Assembly (NCBI GenBank): GCA_029260955.1
Contig: JAJDCF010000033.1
Span: 1-11,679, forward strand
From: Patescibacteria group bacterium
Lineage (GTDB): Bacteria; Patescibacteriota; Gracilibacteria; UM-FILTER-43-11
DNA length: 11,679 bases
Direction: 5' to 3'
In this document: positions 1 through 7,455 of the stretch, in pieces
How positions within the stretch are numbered: the stretch's first letter is position 1
How the letters are laid out: every line of letters starts with the position of its first letter
The notes under the pieces: model-generated
Databases searched by the model: none
Seen by the model: the letters and a program-made list of their open reading frames with translations, nothing else
Told to the model about the DNA's origin: nothing
Program-made: the position numbers and the translations under genes

Positions 1-2
1 CC

Positions 3-362
3 ATGAGCAAAAAGCACCCCAATTACGTGCACTTCGAATACCTGGATGAAGAGCTACAACACGTATACGCCATTACCAATCTGGTCATCGGGCGGGCAGG
101 AGCCAACTCCATTTACGAACTGGCCTATCTGCAAAAGCCAAACATCATAATTCCACTCGGAAATGCCGACCAACTTAATAACGCTAAGTATTTTGAGGAA
201 AAGGGTGCGGCCATTGTTTATAAAAAAGGGGACAGGCTCTTTGATTTAACACATAATTTGTGGCAAAATAGGGCTCTCCAAGACGAGATGAAGAAATCAC
301 TAGCTAAAATTTCCGGGAAAGGAGGAAGTGATGAAATAGTTAAGATTATTTTGAATTCATGA
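3..362 (+). CDS. murG: MurG, C-terminal 119 residues (5' end outside window)
   Basis: MurG transfers GlcNAc from UDP-GlcNAc onto lipid I to make lipid II, at the inner face of the membrane, in peptidoglycan synthesis. Only the C-terminal, UDP-GlcNAc-binding half is present. The reading frame is open to the window edge, so the ATG at 3 is probably internal; complete MurG proteins are about 350-370 residues. Visible signatures are the acceptor-domain run IGRAGANSIYELAYLQKPNI followed by IPLGNADQLNNAKYFEEKGAA. These match the family pattern of a RAGA.T..E motif, then a proline-rich loop, then a Q..NA motif. The usual DHQ appears here as ADQ. The stop TGA overlaps the next ATG (ATGA), so translation is probably coupled to the glycosyltransferase. 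Identification is confident; a MurG-like glycosyltransferase of another pathway is the only alternative. Confidence 0.87.
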   Translation: MSKKHPNYVHFEYLDEELQHVYAITNLVIGRAGANSIYELAYLQKPNIIIPLGNADQLNNAKYFEEKGAAIVYKKGDRLFDLTHNLWQNRALQDEMKKSLAKISGKGGSDEIVKIILNS

Positions 363-1480
363 AGATTGGGATCAATGCAAGATTCTTGCCACTGCCCTAC
401 ACCGGAATAGGAAAATATTCCTATAATTTGCTCAGTGCTTTAGCGCAGCTGGATGAAGAGAACCAGTACTTTCTTTTTACGCCGCAGTTGGTAGATTTTC
501 CGTTGCCTGAAAACTTCAAGCAAATCCGCGTGCCGGAAAAGGATTATAAATCCCCCAGCCTGCGAAAAGCTCATTGGGAGTACAACCTTATTCCCGAAGA
601 AATGAAGAAGTGGGAGATCGACATGGCTCACTTCCTTTATCCCAGTAACCCACTGATGAAGCTGGGCATACCCACCATCGTTACAGTTCACGACATGATC
701 CCCTGGCGGCTACCGGGCTACAACAAGCTTCTGCGCTCCAAGCTTTATCATATGCACGCCAAGTGGGCTCTAAAGCGAGCCGACCACATCATCACTGTTT
801 CTGATTTTTCAAAGGGAGAAATCCAGAAGATCGTAAAAACTGAGGACAAAAATCTCTCCGTCACCCCTCTGGCACCACCGATTACACACTATGACTGCAT
901 GCCTCCGGGGCTGAATTTAAGACGTAAGTTTTTGCTCTATGTGGGCGGCTATGACGCTCGCAAAAATGTGCCGATGATGATGATCGCTTATCAAAAATTT
1001 ATCGCGAACTATTATCCCATCGACCTAATTTTGGTTGGTGGAAAGGGTAAGGACCTAGAGGAATTCATAACAGATGAATTCACCGAAAAAGTCGCCGGCC
1101 GATTCACAGTAAAACCAAAAGGTAAGGTTATTCTTACCGAATCACTGCAAGATTCAGAACTTTGTGCCCTTTATAAGCAGGCCATTGCATTAGTTCATCC
1201 ATCAAATTACGAAGGTTTCAATTTGCCGCTTGTAGAAGCCATGAAACACGGACGCCCATTGGTGATTTCTGACATTCCTGTGCACCACGAGGTCGCTGGA
1301 AACGCCGGTTTTTACGTGGATCATAGCTCAGAAGATGCTTTTGGTATCGGGCTTCACGAATTTTTGAACGACTCCAAAATACAAAAGGAATTGTCTGAAA
1401 ATGCCGCCATGAGAGTGAAAGATTTTGACTGGAAGCATGCGGCTCAGCAGACTCTGGATGTGTACAACCTATTTATGTAG
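359..1480 (+). CDS. Glycosyltransferase family 4 (GT-B fold, mannosyltransferase-like)
   Basis: A 373-residue GT-B glycosyltransferase of the GT4 (RfaB/WbaZ-like) type, probably adding a hexose from a nucleotide-sugar to a lipid or cell-surface glycan. The N-terminal domain opens with MKIGINARFLPLPYTGIGKY, the glycine-rich acceptor-side loop of the family, and carries TVHDMIPWRLPG at about 109-120. The donor domain starts near 190 with LLYVGGYDARKN, whose R201/K202 are expected to contact the donor phosphates. The E-X7-E motif is EGFNLPLVE, with E285 and E293, in HPSNYEGFNLPLVEAMKHG. There are no membrane segments, so it is a cytosolic or peripheral enzyme. The start overlaps the murG stop by 4 bases and no strong Shine-Dalgarno is seen, which fits translational coupling. 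Family assignment is firm; the sugar and acceptor cannot be read from the sequence. Confidence 0.9.
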   Translation: MKIGINARFLPLPYTGIGKYSYNLLSALAQLDEENQYFLFTPQLVDFPLPENFKQIRVPEKDYKSPSLRKAHWEYNLIPEEMKKWEIDMAHFLYPSNPLMKLGIPTIVTVHDMIPWRLPGYNKLLRSKLYHMHAKWALKRADHIITVSDFSKGEIQKIVKTEDKNLSVTPLAPPITHYDCMPPGLNLRRKFLLYVGGYDARKNVPMMMIAYQKFIANYYPIDLILVGGKGKDLEEFITDEFTEKVAGRFTVKPKGKVILTESLQDSELCALYKQAIALVHPSNYEGFNLPLVEAMKHGRPLVISDIPVHHEVAGNAGFYVDHSSEDAFGIGLHEFLNDSKIQKELSENAAMRVKDFDWKHAAQQTLDVYNLFM

Positions 1481-1495
1481 TAAAATAGAGCTACT

Positions 1496-1735
1496 ATGTC
1501 AGTGAAATTCATAATCTTCATCATCATTCAGATTGCAATCTTTACCTTCATGGTAGAGATGCTTCGCAGAATTGCCATGAGGCATCGTGAATACCCCCTA
1601 GATGAAAATAGGGAAACATTGCCTTTCGGCTTTTTGCGATTGAGTCACATCGTAGTGATGCTAATTATTGGATATATCATATGGGTGCTTTTCTCACTCT
1701 GGCTTTATAATTTCTTTATTGGGGACATACTATGA
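1496..1735 (+). CDS. Small two-helix membrane protein, unknown function
   Basis: A 79-residue protein with two hydrophobic segments, about residues 4-20 (FIIFIIIQIAIFTFMV) and 52-75 (HIVVMLIIGYIIWVLFSLWL). They are joined by a charged loop containing RRIAMRHREYPLDENRE, so a helical hairpin in the inner membrane is likely. It lies 15 bases after the glycosyltransferase, and its TGA overlaps the guaA ATG by 4 bases, which argues that it is a real translated member of the operon. There is no clear Shine-Dalgarno. I do not recognise a family. Its position beside murG and a GT4 enzyme could suggest an envelope role, but that is guilt by association only. Confidence 0.7.
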   Translation: MSVKFIIFIIIQIAIFTFMVEMLRRIAMRHREYPLDENRETLPFGFLRLSHIVVMLIIGYIIWVLFSLWLYNFFIGDIL

Positions 1736-3549
1736 ATCACGATAAAATTGCCGTCCTGGATTTTGGAGGACAATACGCTCACCTTATTGCTAACCGTGTT
1801 CGCCGTTTGGGCGTTTATAGCGAAATTGTGGATAACGAAATTTCTGCAGACAAACTTTCTGAGTACAAAGGCATCATTCTTTCTGGTGGACCAGATAGCG
1901 TGAACGATCCGAATGCGCCGATGTGTGATCCCGAAATATTCAAACTTCCCATTCCAATCCTGGCCATCTGTTACGGTCACCAGCTCATGCAACACACCAT
2001 GGGGGGTCACGTCGATAAGGGGGTCACTAAAGAATACGGTTTTGCATCTCTACAGGTAAAGAAATCTGAGGGGATTCTCACAGATTTCCCTGACAGCTCC
2101 CGAGTTTGGATGTCTCATTTTGACATAGTTAAAGACATGGCCGATGGCTTTGAAATCATCGGCGAAACGGAAGATTGTCCTACAGCTGTTATCGCCAATT
2201 TTGACAAGAATTATTTCGGAATCCAATTCCATACAGAGGTAACGCATACCGAAGAAGGCATGAAGCTCCTCGATAACTTTCTGAATCTCTGCAGTGTGAA
2301 CCGCGATTGGAGCATTAAACAGTTCATAAAAGATGAGATCGAGGTGATCAAAGAAAAAATCGGCGACCAAAAGGTCTTCTTACTCGTTTCAGGTGGAGTC
2401 GATTCCACCGTTTGTTTTGCCCTTCTCGAAAAAGCCCTTGGTCCAGATCGAGTATACGGAATGCTCGTTGACACGGGCCTTATGCGCCACAAAGAAGCCG
2501 AAAAAGCCAAAGAAGCTCTGAATGCGGCTGGCTTTACTAATCTACATGTGGCAGACAAAAAAGATTTATTCTTAAGTCGCCTCAAGGGCGTTTCTGACCC
2601 CGAAGCCAAACGAAAAATCATTGGTGACCTCTTTTGGGAAGTTAAAGAAGACGTCGCTGAAGAACTTGGCCTCAATCCAAACGAATGGATCATGGGACAA
2701 GGAACAATTTATCCAGACACCATCGAAACAGGTGGAACCAAGAATGCCGATATAATCAAAACTCATCACAACCGAGTTGATTTGGTGCAAGAAATGATCG
2801 CTGCCGGAAAAGTGATCGAACCCATTGCAGAACTCTACAAAGACGAAGTCCGCGAACTTGGCGAAGAACTCGGATTGCCTCACGCACTCGTTTGGAGGCA
2901 CCCATTCCCGGGGCCAGGTCTAGGTGTGCGTATTCTGTGTACCAGCCAGGAAGAAGTGGCCGCAAATGTCGACTATTCCGAACTCAGCAATAAAATCACC
3001 GATTTCGTCAAAGAAAAATTCAACCAAGAAATGACTGCCAAAGTTCTGCCATGCAAATCAGTTGGCGTACAAGGTGACGAGCGAACATACCGTCATCCGG
3101 TTGCCCTGTTCACAGAAGGCCACGATTGGGAGGAGTTAGAAAAAATTTCCACCGGAATTACCAATAATTTTGCCGAAGTAAACCGTGTAATGCTCACTTT
3201 GCACGGCGAATCAGGTGATTTCAAACTCAAGCTCGCCGACACCAGTGCCGATCGCGTCGAAATCCTGCAAAAAGTAGATGATGCTGTCACTCAAATCATG
3301 GAAAAAGCTCCTGAAGACTACGGAATTTGGCAATTTCCTGTCGTTCTTGTGCCCGTCAGCACGCAGGCCGGTAGCGAATCCATCGTCCTTCGTCCCATCG
3401 TCTCAACCGAAGCCATGACTGCCAGTTTCGCCAAAATTGACCAAGCAGTTCTTACCAAACTCACTGAATCCGCTTCCTCTGAATCCTCAATTTCACACAT
3501 TTTCTACGATCTCACTCATAAACCTCCCGGCACAATTGAATGGGAATGA
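1732..3549 (+). CDS. guaA: GMP synthase (glutamine-hydrolysing), long form with extended dimerisation domain
   Basis: Converts XMP to GMP using ATP and glutamine, the last step of guanine nucleotide synthesis in the cytosol. A class I glutamine amidotransferase domain covers about 1-190. It has ILSGGPDS at 49-56, the nucleophile Cys80 in AICYGHQ, and the His167/Glu169 pair in GIQFHTEVTH. The ATP-pyrophosphatase domain begins near 213 with the PP-loop SGGVDS (220-225) and ends with HPFPGPGLG at 390-398. The C-terminal domain from 398 to 605 is about 208 residues, against about 120 in the E. coli enzyme, and ends SHIFYDLTHKPPGTIEWE. The extra block lies between the VGVQGDERTY motif and the VLRPIVSTEAMT motif, the arrangement I recall for eukaryotic-type enzymes. 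The start overlaps the preceding gene (ATGA). All catalytic motifs are intact. Confidence 0.97.
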   Translation: MNHDKIAVLDFGGQYAHLIANRVRRLGVYSEIVDNEISADKLSEYKGIILSGGPDSVNDPNAPMCDPEIFKLPIPILAICYGHQLMQHTMGGHVDKGVTKEYGFASLQVKKSEGILTDFPDSSRVWMSHFDIVKDMADGFEIIGETEDCPTAVIANFDKNYFGIQFHTEVTHTEEGMKLLDNFLNLCSVNRDWSIKQFIKDEIEVIKEKIGDQKVFLLVSGGVDSTVCFALLEKALGPDRVYGMLVDTGLMRHKEAEKAKEALNAAGFTNLHVADKKDLFLSRLKGVSDPEAKRKIIGDLFWEVKEDVAEELGLNPNEWIMGQGTIYPDTIETGGTKNADIIKTHHNRVDLVQEMIAAGKVIEPIAELYKDEVRELGEELGLPHALVWRHPFPGPGLGVRILCTSQEEVAANVDYSELSNKITDFVKEKFNQEMTAKVLPCKSVGVQGDERTYRHPVALFTEGHDWEELEKISTGITNNFAEVNRVMLTLHGESGDFKLKLADTSADRVEILQKVDDAVTQIMEKAPEDYGIWQFPVVLVPVSTQAGSESIVLRPIVSTEAMTASFAKIDQAVLTKLTESASSESSISHIFYDLTHKPPGTIEWE

Positions 3550-3584
3550 TGAGGATCGATTTACTAAATTCTTAAATTGCCCCC

Positions 3585-3612
3585 TAGTACTCCTCCGGGG
3601 TACTATCATTTT
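3585..3612 (+). terminator. Probable rho-independent terminator after guaA
   Basis: A hairpin with a 9-bp stem, 3585-3593 against 3597-3605 (TAGTACTCC / GGGGTACTA, one T-G wobble), and a 3-base loop. A T-rich run follows from 3606. It lies 36 bases after the guaA stop and would end the murG-guaA transcript. The T-run is interrupted (TCATTTTTGG), so efficiency may be modest. Confidence 0.65.
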
Positions 3613-3642
3613 TGGTAGCTTTTTTCTACCATTTTTGATAAT
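3612..3642 (+). promoter_or_regulatory. Possible promoter with overlapping dyad, upstream of the RHH gene
   Basis: A 6-bp dyad (TGGTAG at 3613-3618, CTACCA at 3626-3631, 7-base loop) overlaps a weak -35-like TTGGTA (3612-3617). A GATAAT box lies at 3637-3642. The 19-base spacer is longer than ideal. Autorepression of a downstream ribbon-helix-helix protein through such a dyad would be typical, but a second terminator hairpin is equally possible because TTTTT follows the dyad. Confidence 0.3.
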
Positions 3643-3679
3643 GTCCTCTACCCCCTATGTGTCACTAACCTCAGGCAAT

Positions 3680-4012
3680 ATGCCAAAGAAGAAACAACTA
3701 AATATTAAACTCGATGAAGAGTTATATGAAATGGTAAAGCTAAAGTGCAAACGAAACTTTGGTATCGGCACTAGCTCGCTTATCAAAATGTTTTTAAGGG
3801 CTTTTGTAACCCAAAAAGGTATCGGTTTCTACGTTGGTGATGATGACATTTGTCATCTCTTTTACCGATGGCTTGGGAAGAAAAAACTCGAACAGGGTCG
3901 CGATAAAAAGTGTGTGCCTTTATCAGGCCCTCGTCTAAAAGACATATATGATTTGAATGACACGCCAAACGAACGCCGAAGATTTCACCAAAAAACCTTA
4001 CGTACGCTATAA
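3680..4012 (+). CDS. Small ribbon-helix-helix-like DNA-binding protein
   Basis: A basic 110-residue protein. Residues 5-43 read as a ribbon-helix-helix unit: a beta strand KQLNIKLD, a first helix EELYEMVKLKCKRN, a G-I-G turn, and a second helix TSSLIKMFLRAF. Arc/MetJ-type repressors, antitoxins and plasmid regulators share this plan. The remaining part (GFYVGDDDICHLFYRWLGKK and an Arg/Lys-rich end, NERRRFHQKTLRTL) matches nothing I know. The frame is open further upstream, but the longer version would overlap the guaA end and terminator. I chose the ATG at 3680, with MPKKKQ directly before the strand; the ATG at 3641 is an alternative that adds 13 residues. No toxin gene sits beside it, so it looks more like a lone regulator than half of a toxin-antitoxin pair. 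Confidence 0.6.
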   Translation: MPKKKQLNIKLDEELYEMVKLKCKRNFGIGTSSLIKMFLRAFVTQKGIGFYVGDDDICHLFYRWLGKKKLEQGRDKKCVPLSGPRLKDIYDLNDTPNERRRFHQKTLRTL

Positions 4013-4044
4013 AACAAGTTTTAGATTAGTTTATTAGAAAACAT

Positions 4045-4073
4045 TTGCCAATTCAGTCAATTTATGATATAAA
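4045..4073 (+). promoter_or_regulatory. Sigma70-type promoter for the ECF sigma/FecR operon
   Basis: TTGCCA at 4045-4050 and TATAAA at 4068-4073 are separated by exactly 17 bases, each matching consensus at 5 of 6 positions. Transcription would start near 4080, giving a leader of about 20 bases before the GTG at 4100. It looks like a housekeeping promoter rather than an ECF-type autoregulated one. Confidence 0.65.
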
Positions 4074-4099
4074 TTAAGCCTGTTAGCTTATTTTTTCCT

Positions 4100-4663
4100 G
4101 TGCCAAAAAAGAATAATTCCACTAAAAACTTAGGACCACTCGTTGAACTTGCACAAGGTGGTGATACCGAGGCCTTCGGAAAGATTTACGACGCCTTGGT
4201 TAAGCCGGTTTACCGCTATATCTACTACCGAGTCGACAAAAACATTTCCGAGGATCTCACCGAAGAGACTTTTTTGAAGGCATGGAAAAATCTTTCTAAA
4301 TATAAGGCCGGAAAGCATCCTTTTTCCTCTTGGGTATTCAGAATCGCGCATAATCTTGTTTGCGATTATTACCGAAAAAACGAAGTATCTTCCGAAATTG
4401 ATGACAGTTTTGCCGACACAAAATTAGAGTCAAGCCCTTCATATAGTATCAATCTCAAGCTAAATGAAGTTAAATTGCGAAAGGCAATCAACAAACTTCC
4501 CGAAAACTATCAGCAAGTCATTCTTCTAAAGTATATAAATGAGGAAGACAATGCCTTCATTTCCAATGTAATCGGAAAGTCCGAAGGAGCAGTCAGAACC
4601 CTCCAGTTTAGGGCTCTAGAAAAGCTTCGCGGCATCTTGGACGAAAAAAAAGAAGATTTTTGA
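4100..4663 (+). CDS. ECF-type sigma-70 family RNA polymerase sigma factor
   Basis: A 187-residue alternative sigma factor with only regions 2 and 4. Region 2 spans about 24-93. It includes DLTEETFLKAWKNL (region 2.1-2.2, core RNA polymerase binding) and FSSWVFRIAHNLVCDYYRK (regions 2.3-2.4, -10 recognition). Region 4 spans about 125-180. It begins LPENYQQVILLKYI and ends with the helix-turn-helix GKSEGAVRTLQFRALEKLR, which reads the -35 element. The usual first helix of that motif (LS.EEIA) is replaced by EEDNAFISNV, slightly atypical. The start is GTG; MPKKNN follows and no ATG lies upstream in frame. The stop TGA overlaps the TTG start of the FecR-like gene, so the two are made together, as expected for a sigma factor and its membrane anti-sigma partner. 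Confidence 0.93.
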   Translation: MPKKNNSTKNLGPLVELAQGGDTEAFGKIYDALVKPVYRYIYYRVDKNISEDLTEETFLKAWKNLSKYKAGKHPFSSWVFRIAHNLVCDYYRKNEVSSEIDDSFADTKLESSPSYSINLKLNEVKLRKAINKLPENYQQVILLKYINEEDNAFISNVIGKSEGAVRTLQFRALEKLRGILDEKKEDF

Positions 4664-6720
4664 AACAAAAACTGATTTATTACGTTCTAACTAGTGCGAA
4701 ACCACGTATTATGGACAACTTGGACAAGGAACTGCACAGAATGTCTAAAATTGAGCCCTCTAAGGGCTTTGTTAAGGCATCCAAGAATCGCCTGATGCAA
4801 CAAATCGCTTTGCATCAGAATGAAAGCTGGTTTCAAGCCTTTCTTAAAAAGCTTGGCAAAGTCAACGTACCAGAGGATTTTATGGCTATAGCTAAGATGC
4901 GCCTCATGCGCAGTATCACCAGCCGACCTCAGCCTATTAAGGTAAAACTTCATGGGTATGCACTCTTCCTTAGTTACACTAAAAAAGCAGTGGCCTCAAC
5001 AATGGTCATGCTTATTGCTGTTACCTCTACTCTTTTCTTTGTAGAGGGAAATTCCGTTGTAGTAGCCTCTGATGATTCTTATCTGGAAGTTATTTCCGGA
5101 AGTGCATCTATCAAACACGCAGATCTAATTGCTTGGGAAGATATCAACGAACTGATTGAAGTGCAGGAAGGCGACCTAATTAAAGTGGAGGAAGGTTCTG
5201 AAGCCGTAGTCCACTTTTTTGATGACTCAGAACTTCGCTTAGGCGAAAACAGTGAATTCCTAATTAGCCAACTCGCCGTCAGTCCAGCATTTGGGCGCCA
5301 AGCGGTCATCGAGGTTTTCATTCATACGGGAACAGCTTGGGTTCAGACTCTCAACGTAGAAGATGGCTATGCCGGCTTCACCCTGAATACCCGAGACGCC
5401 ATTCTTACCGCCCAAAACGGAACTTTCAACGTTGCTACAGACATAGGAGAGCCAACATCAATCTTTGTACTTAATAATAAGATAGAGCTTACCAGCCTTG
5501 CAGCCGAGACCAGACAAGCCGTTGATAACCTTAGGCTTTCAGCCAACGAAAAGGCCAGTATTTATACGGTAAGCGGCAGACCAGTAGTAACTACCGACAC
5601 GATTACTCAGCAAGACCAATCAAATAGCTGGGTTCAAAATAACCTTCGCCGTGATCACGAACATTTAACAGCCCTTCGCGAATCAGGAATCCATCGAATC
5701 ACCCAAATGGCCGGAACTCTGCCAGGTCAAATGCTTTATCCCATCAAGCAAGCAAAGGAACGTCTAAAATTGGTCCTCAGCTCAAATTCAGACCTAGATG
5801 TGCAGATTGAGATTGCCAACAGAAGACTGAATGAAGCCATTGTTCTGTTTGAGGTGGGCGAGCTGCAAAAAGGTCGCGAAGCTCTAATGGCCTACCAAAG
5901 CATGGCTCGCCAAATCGCAGACGCAAAAGGTAATGAAAAGCTAGCCAATCGACTGATTGTACCTCATCAAAAAGTCCTAACAGCAGAACTTCCAAATGAC
6001 ATTTCTACAGGACTTGTTAAAGAGGCTCTGCATCAAACCGCTGAAATTCTAACCAATGACCCAATTGAACTCGAAAGAGTACGACTGGCTAATTCTGTAC
6101 AGCGTCTTCAGGACGTTACAATTCTTGTAGAGGCAGGCAATACTGATGCGGCAAAGGAAAGGCTTACAAGTCATCAATTGGCTATTAGCGACGCTCTAGC
6201 TGTCGCAGAAGAGATCGAAGATGAAGAGCTAAAGAAAGTGGTTCTGCAAGAAATCCTTGCACTACGACAAGAGGAACTTACATTGCTTGATTCACTTTCT
6301 GAAATGTTGGCGAGAGTAGAGAACCAAATTGAGTTGATGGCCATGGTCGAATCAGCTTCTGAGGCTGCGGAAGAAAATATTGAAACAGCTTTGGCTGCAG
6401 CTATACCGCTTATGCCGGAGTTGGAAACAACCGTTACGGTTGTTTCTCCTACTGAGGCAAAAATGGTGGCTCTAATCGATAAAATCTACATCTACAATTC
6501 CTGGGAAGGGCAGAAAAATCAGATTGCCAGACTTCTTAAAAACGAACTGGAAAATCCTGCCAGCGTGGATTATTTAATTAGCGTCAAAAACAATCTTGAG
6601 GGAAGGGCATTCGACTATCTTAATGTTCGCATCTTGCAACTTAAAAAGAAGGCTGACTTCCAGAAGCACAAAGCCATGCAACGAAAAATCGAACGCTCAA
6701 AAAGACTTAGAGAAGTCTAA
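4660..6720 (+). CDS. Single-pass membrane protein with FecR-like and DUF5667-like domains, probable anti-sigma factor
   Basis: 686 residues, probably an envelope sensor that holds the adjacent ECF sigma factor. The cytoplasmic N-terminus carries two copies of a ~20-residue unit (30-49 and 67-86, pattern K-x3-P-x2-F-x6-R-L-M-x2-I). One transmembrane helix follows at about 110-128. A FecR-like beta domain starts near 140 (SYLEVISGSASIKHAD) and runs to about 265, with VEEGSEAVVHFFDDSELRLG. From about 340 a long helical part contains a DUF5667-like segment (LYPIKQAKERL at 359-369, then IEIANRRLNEAIVLFE) and a second similar helical block near 465-530. The C-terminus is basic. I use the TTG at 4660 because it overlaps the sigma stop (TTGA); ATG 4711 would remove 17 residues and no domain. 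FecR and DUF5667 calls are from motif memory. Confidence 0.82.
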   Translation: MKQKLIYYVLTSAKPRIMDNLDKELHRMSKIEPSKGFVKASKNRLMQQIALHQNESWFQAFLKKLGKVNVPEDFMAIAKMRLMRSITSRPQPIKVKLHGYALFLSYTKKAVASTMVMLIAVTSTLFFVEGNSVVVASDDSYLEVISGSASIKHADLIAWEDINELIEVQEGDLIKVEEGSEAVVHFFDDSELRLGENSEFLISQLAVSPAFGRQAVIEVFIHTGTAWVQTLNVEDGYAGFTLNTRDAILTAQNGTFNVATDIGEPTSIFVLNNKIELTSLAAETRQAVDNLRLSANEKASIYTVSGRPVVTTDTITQQDQSNSWVQNNLRRDHEHLTALRESGIHRITQMAGTLPGQMLYPIKQAKERLKLVLSSNSDLDVQIEIANRRLNEAIVLFEVGELQKGREALMAYQSMARQIADAKGNEKLANRLIVPHQKVLTAELPNDISTGLVKEALHQTAEILTNDPIELERVRLANSVQRLQDVTILVEAGNTDAAKERLTSHQLAISDALAVAEEIEDEELKKVVLQEILALRQEELTLLDSLSEMLARVENQIELMAMVESASEAAEENIETALAAAIPLMPELETTVTVVSPTEAKMVALIDKIYIYNSWEGQKNQIARLLKNELENPASVDYLISVKNNLEGRAFDYLNVRILQLKKKADFQKHKAMQRKIERSKRLREV

Positions 6721-6735
6721 GTATTAAGTTTATCA

Positions 6736-6763
6736 TCGCCTTATGTTGAAGGCGGTTTTTTTT
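6736..6763 (+). terminator. Rho-independent terminator of the sigma/FecR operon
   Basis: The stem CGCCTT (6737-6742) pairs with AAGGCG (6749-6754), extended by a T-G pair, around a 6-base loop. Eight T residues (6756-6763) follow. It lies 16 bases after the stop at 6720 and marks the edge of the AT-richer left part of the window. Confidence 0.88.
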
Positions 6764-6775
6764 GGGTATGGTGAA

Positions 6776-6837
6776 GGAGCCGCAACGACGATCGTTGCGG
6801 ACTCCAGGTTGTGACCCATCGACTTGCGTCGGGGGTC
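6776..6837 (-). terminator. Tandem hairpins downstream of the 196-aa gene, lacking a U-tract
   Basis: Two strong dyads fill the space between the minus-strand stop at 6858 and the plus-strand terminator. One is GACCC/GGGTC (6813-6817, 6833-6837), enclosing CGAC-TTGC-GTCG. The other is GGAG+CCGCAACGA (6776-6788) pairing with TCGTTGCGG+CTCC (6792-6805), 13 bp with one bulged A and a 3-base loop. Neither is followed by T residues on the minus strand. They would be U-less terminators or 3' stabilisers; the role is inferred. Confidence 0.45.
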
Positions 6838-6849
6838 GTGGTGGCGATG

Positions 6850-6859
6850 AGATGCTCTC
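6850..6859. repeat. Left arm of 10-bp inverted repeat around the 196-aa gene
   Basis: AGATGCTCTC here is exactly reverse-complementary to GAGAGCATCT at 7493-7502. On the minus strand the arm starts at the second base of the TGA stop codon (6860-6858). It pairs with a site 45-54 bases upstream of the ATG. A weaker similarity (TTGC, CA) continues inward with gaps. Confidence 0.6.
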
Positions 6860-7448
6860 AGGTTGCTGCAGGCGGATCAGCGGCGGGAAGTGCCGGTGGG
6901 CCGTCGAAGGACGACGGCGGAGTGGGCAGAGTGACGGTGACGGTGACATGTTCATCACTGAACTTGTCAGCGGTGTACTCGGCGACCCACTTGATCAGCC
7001 AGCGGTTCTGCCTGCCGAACAGCTCAACCTTATTCATCCGTTTGAAGAGGTAGAAGAAGCCGACGAGGAAGATGACGAGGCAGAGTACGATGACTCCACC
7101 TGCGTAGGTCCATACCTCGGTCTTGACCTCCTTTTCGACCTCCGGCTTGATGACCTCCCTGAGCCTCTTGCTTTCGGCTTGGACGGCATCGGTAATGGCC
7201 TTCTTGAACTGCTCGGGGGTCATGGAGAGACCAGCGGGCTTCGGATCTTCCTTCTTCGCCTGCTTCTTCGCCTGCTTCTTCGCCTTGGCCTTGGCTTTGG
7301 GTTTCGCCTTGGGCGGGGGCTTCGGTTGAGCAGGCTGACTTCCCGGTCGGTCCGGGATGTCGAACTGTGCCGTAGCGGGCGCAGCGAGGGTTAGGGTGAA
7401 GGCCGCGAGAATGGCCAGGGTGAGGTTTTTTCGCATGATCATGGTCAT
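6858..7448 (-). CDS. Small exported, Lys/Ala/Pro-rich single-pass membrane protein, unknown
   Basis: 196 residues. A signal peptide covers 1-28 (basic MIMRKN, a hydrophobic core LTLAILAAFTLTLAA, and a cleavage-like ATA-Q). A Pro/Lys linker follows at 38-48, then a strongly basic Lys-Ala stretch (49-67, repeats of KAK and KKQA). A helical, charged segment lies at about 76-113, a transmembrane helix at 114-134 (TYAGGVIVLCLVIFLVGFFY), and a 60-residue tail ending in a Pro/Ala-rich, slightly acidic end. The frame is open upstream, but the ATG at 7448 is supported by AGGAG seven bases before it and by the signal peptide. Hand-counted GC is about 60%, unlike the 587/276 operon. A long structured leader and an inverted repeat surround the gene. 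I recognise no family; the architecture suggests an envelope protein whose Lys-rich part might touch peptidoglycan or nucleic acid, which is speculation. Confidence 0.72.
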   Translation of the reverse strand: MTMIMRKNLTLAILAAFTLTLAAPATAQFDIPDRPGSQPAQPKPPPKAKPKAKAKAKKQAKKQAKKEDPKPAGLSMTPEQFKKAITDAVQAESKRLREVIKPEVEKEVKTEVWTYAGGVIVLCLVIFLVGFFYLFKRMNKVELFGRQNRWLIKWVAEYTADKFSDEHVTVTVTLPTPPSSFDGPPALPAADPPAAT

Positions 7449-7455
7449 GTTCAGT

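Noticed and set aside
2050..2965. Several minus-strand open frames of 69-160 codons inside guaA
   Set aside because: They lie antisense to an intact GMP synthase with all catalytic motifs; their translations show no domain and arise from its codon bias.
3437..3679. Longer start for the ribbon-helix-helix gene inside guaA
   Set aside because: The extra residues overlap guaA out of frame and translate the terminator; no protein-like pattern is seen until MPKKKQ.
6762..7394. 210-codon plus-strand frame opposite the 196-aa gene
   Set aside because: It is Gly/Leu/Arg-rich low-complexity translation of the GC-rich antisense strand. The minus-strand frame has a signal peptide, a transmembrane helix and a Shine-Dalgarno.
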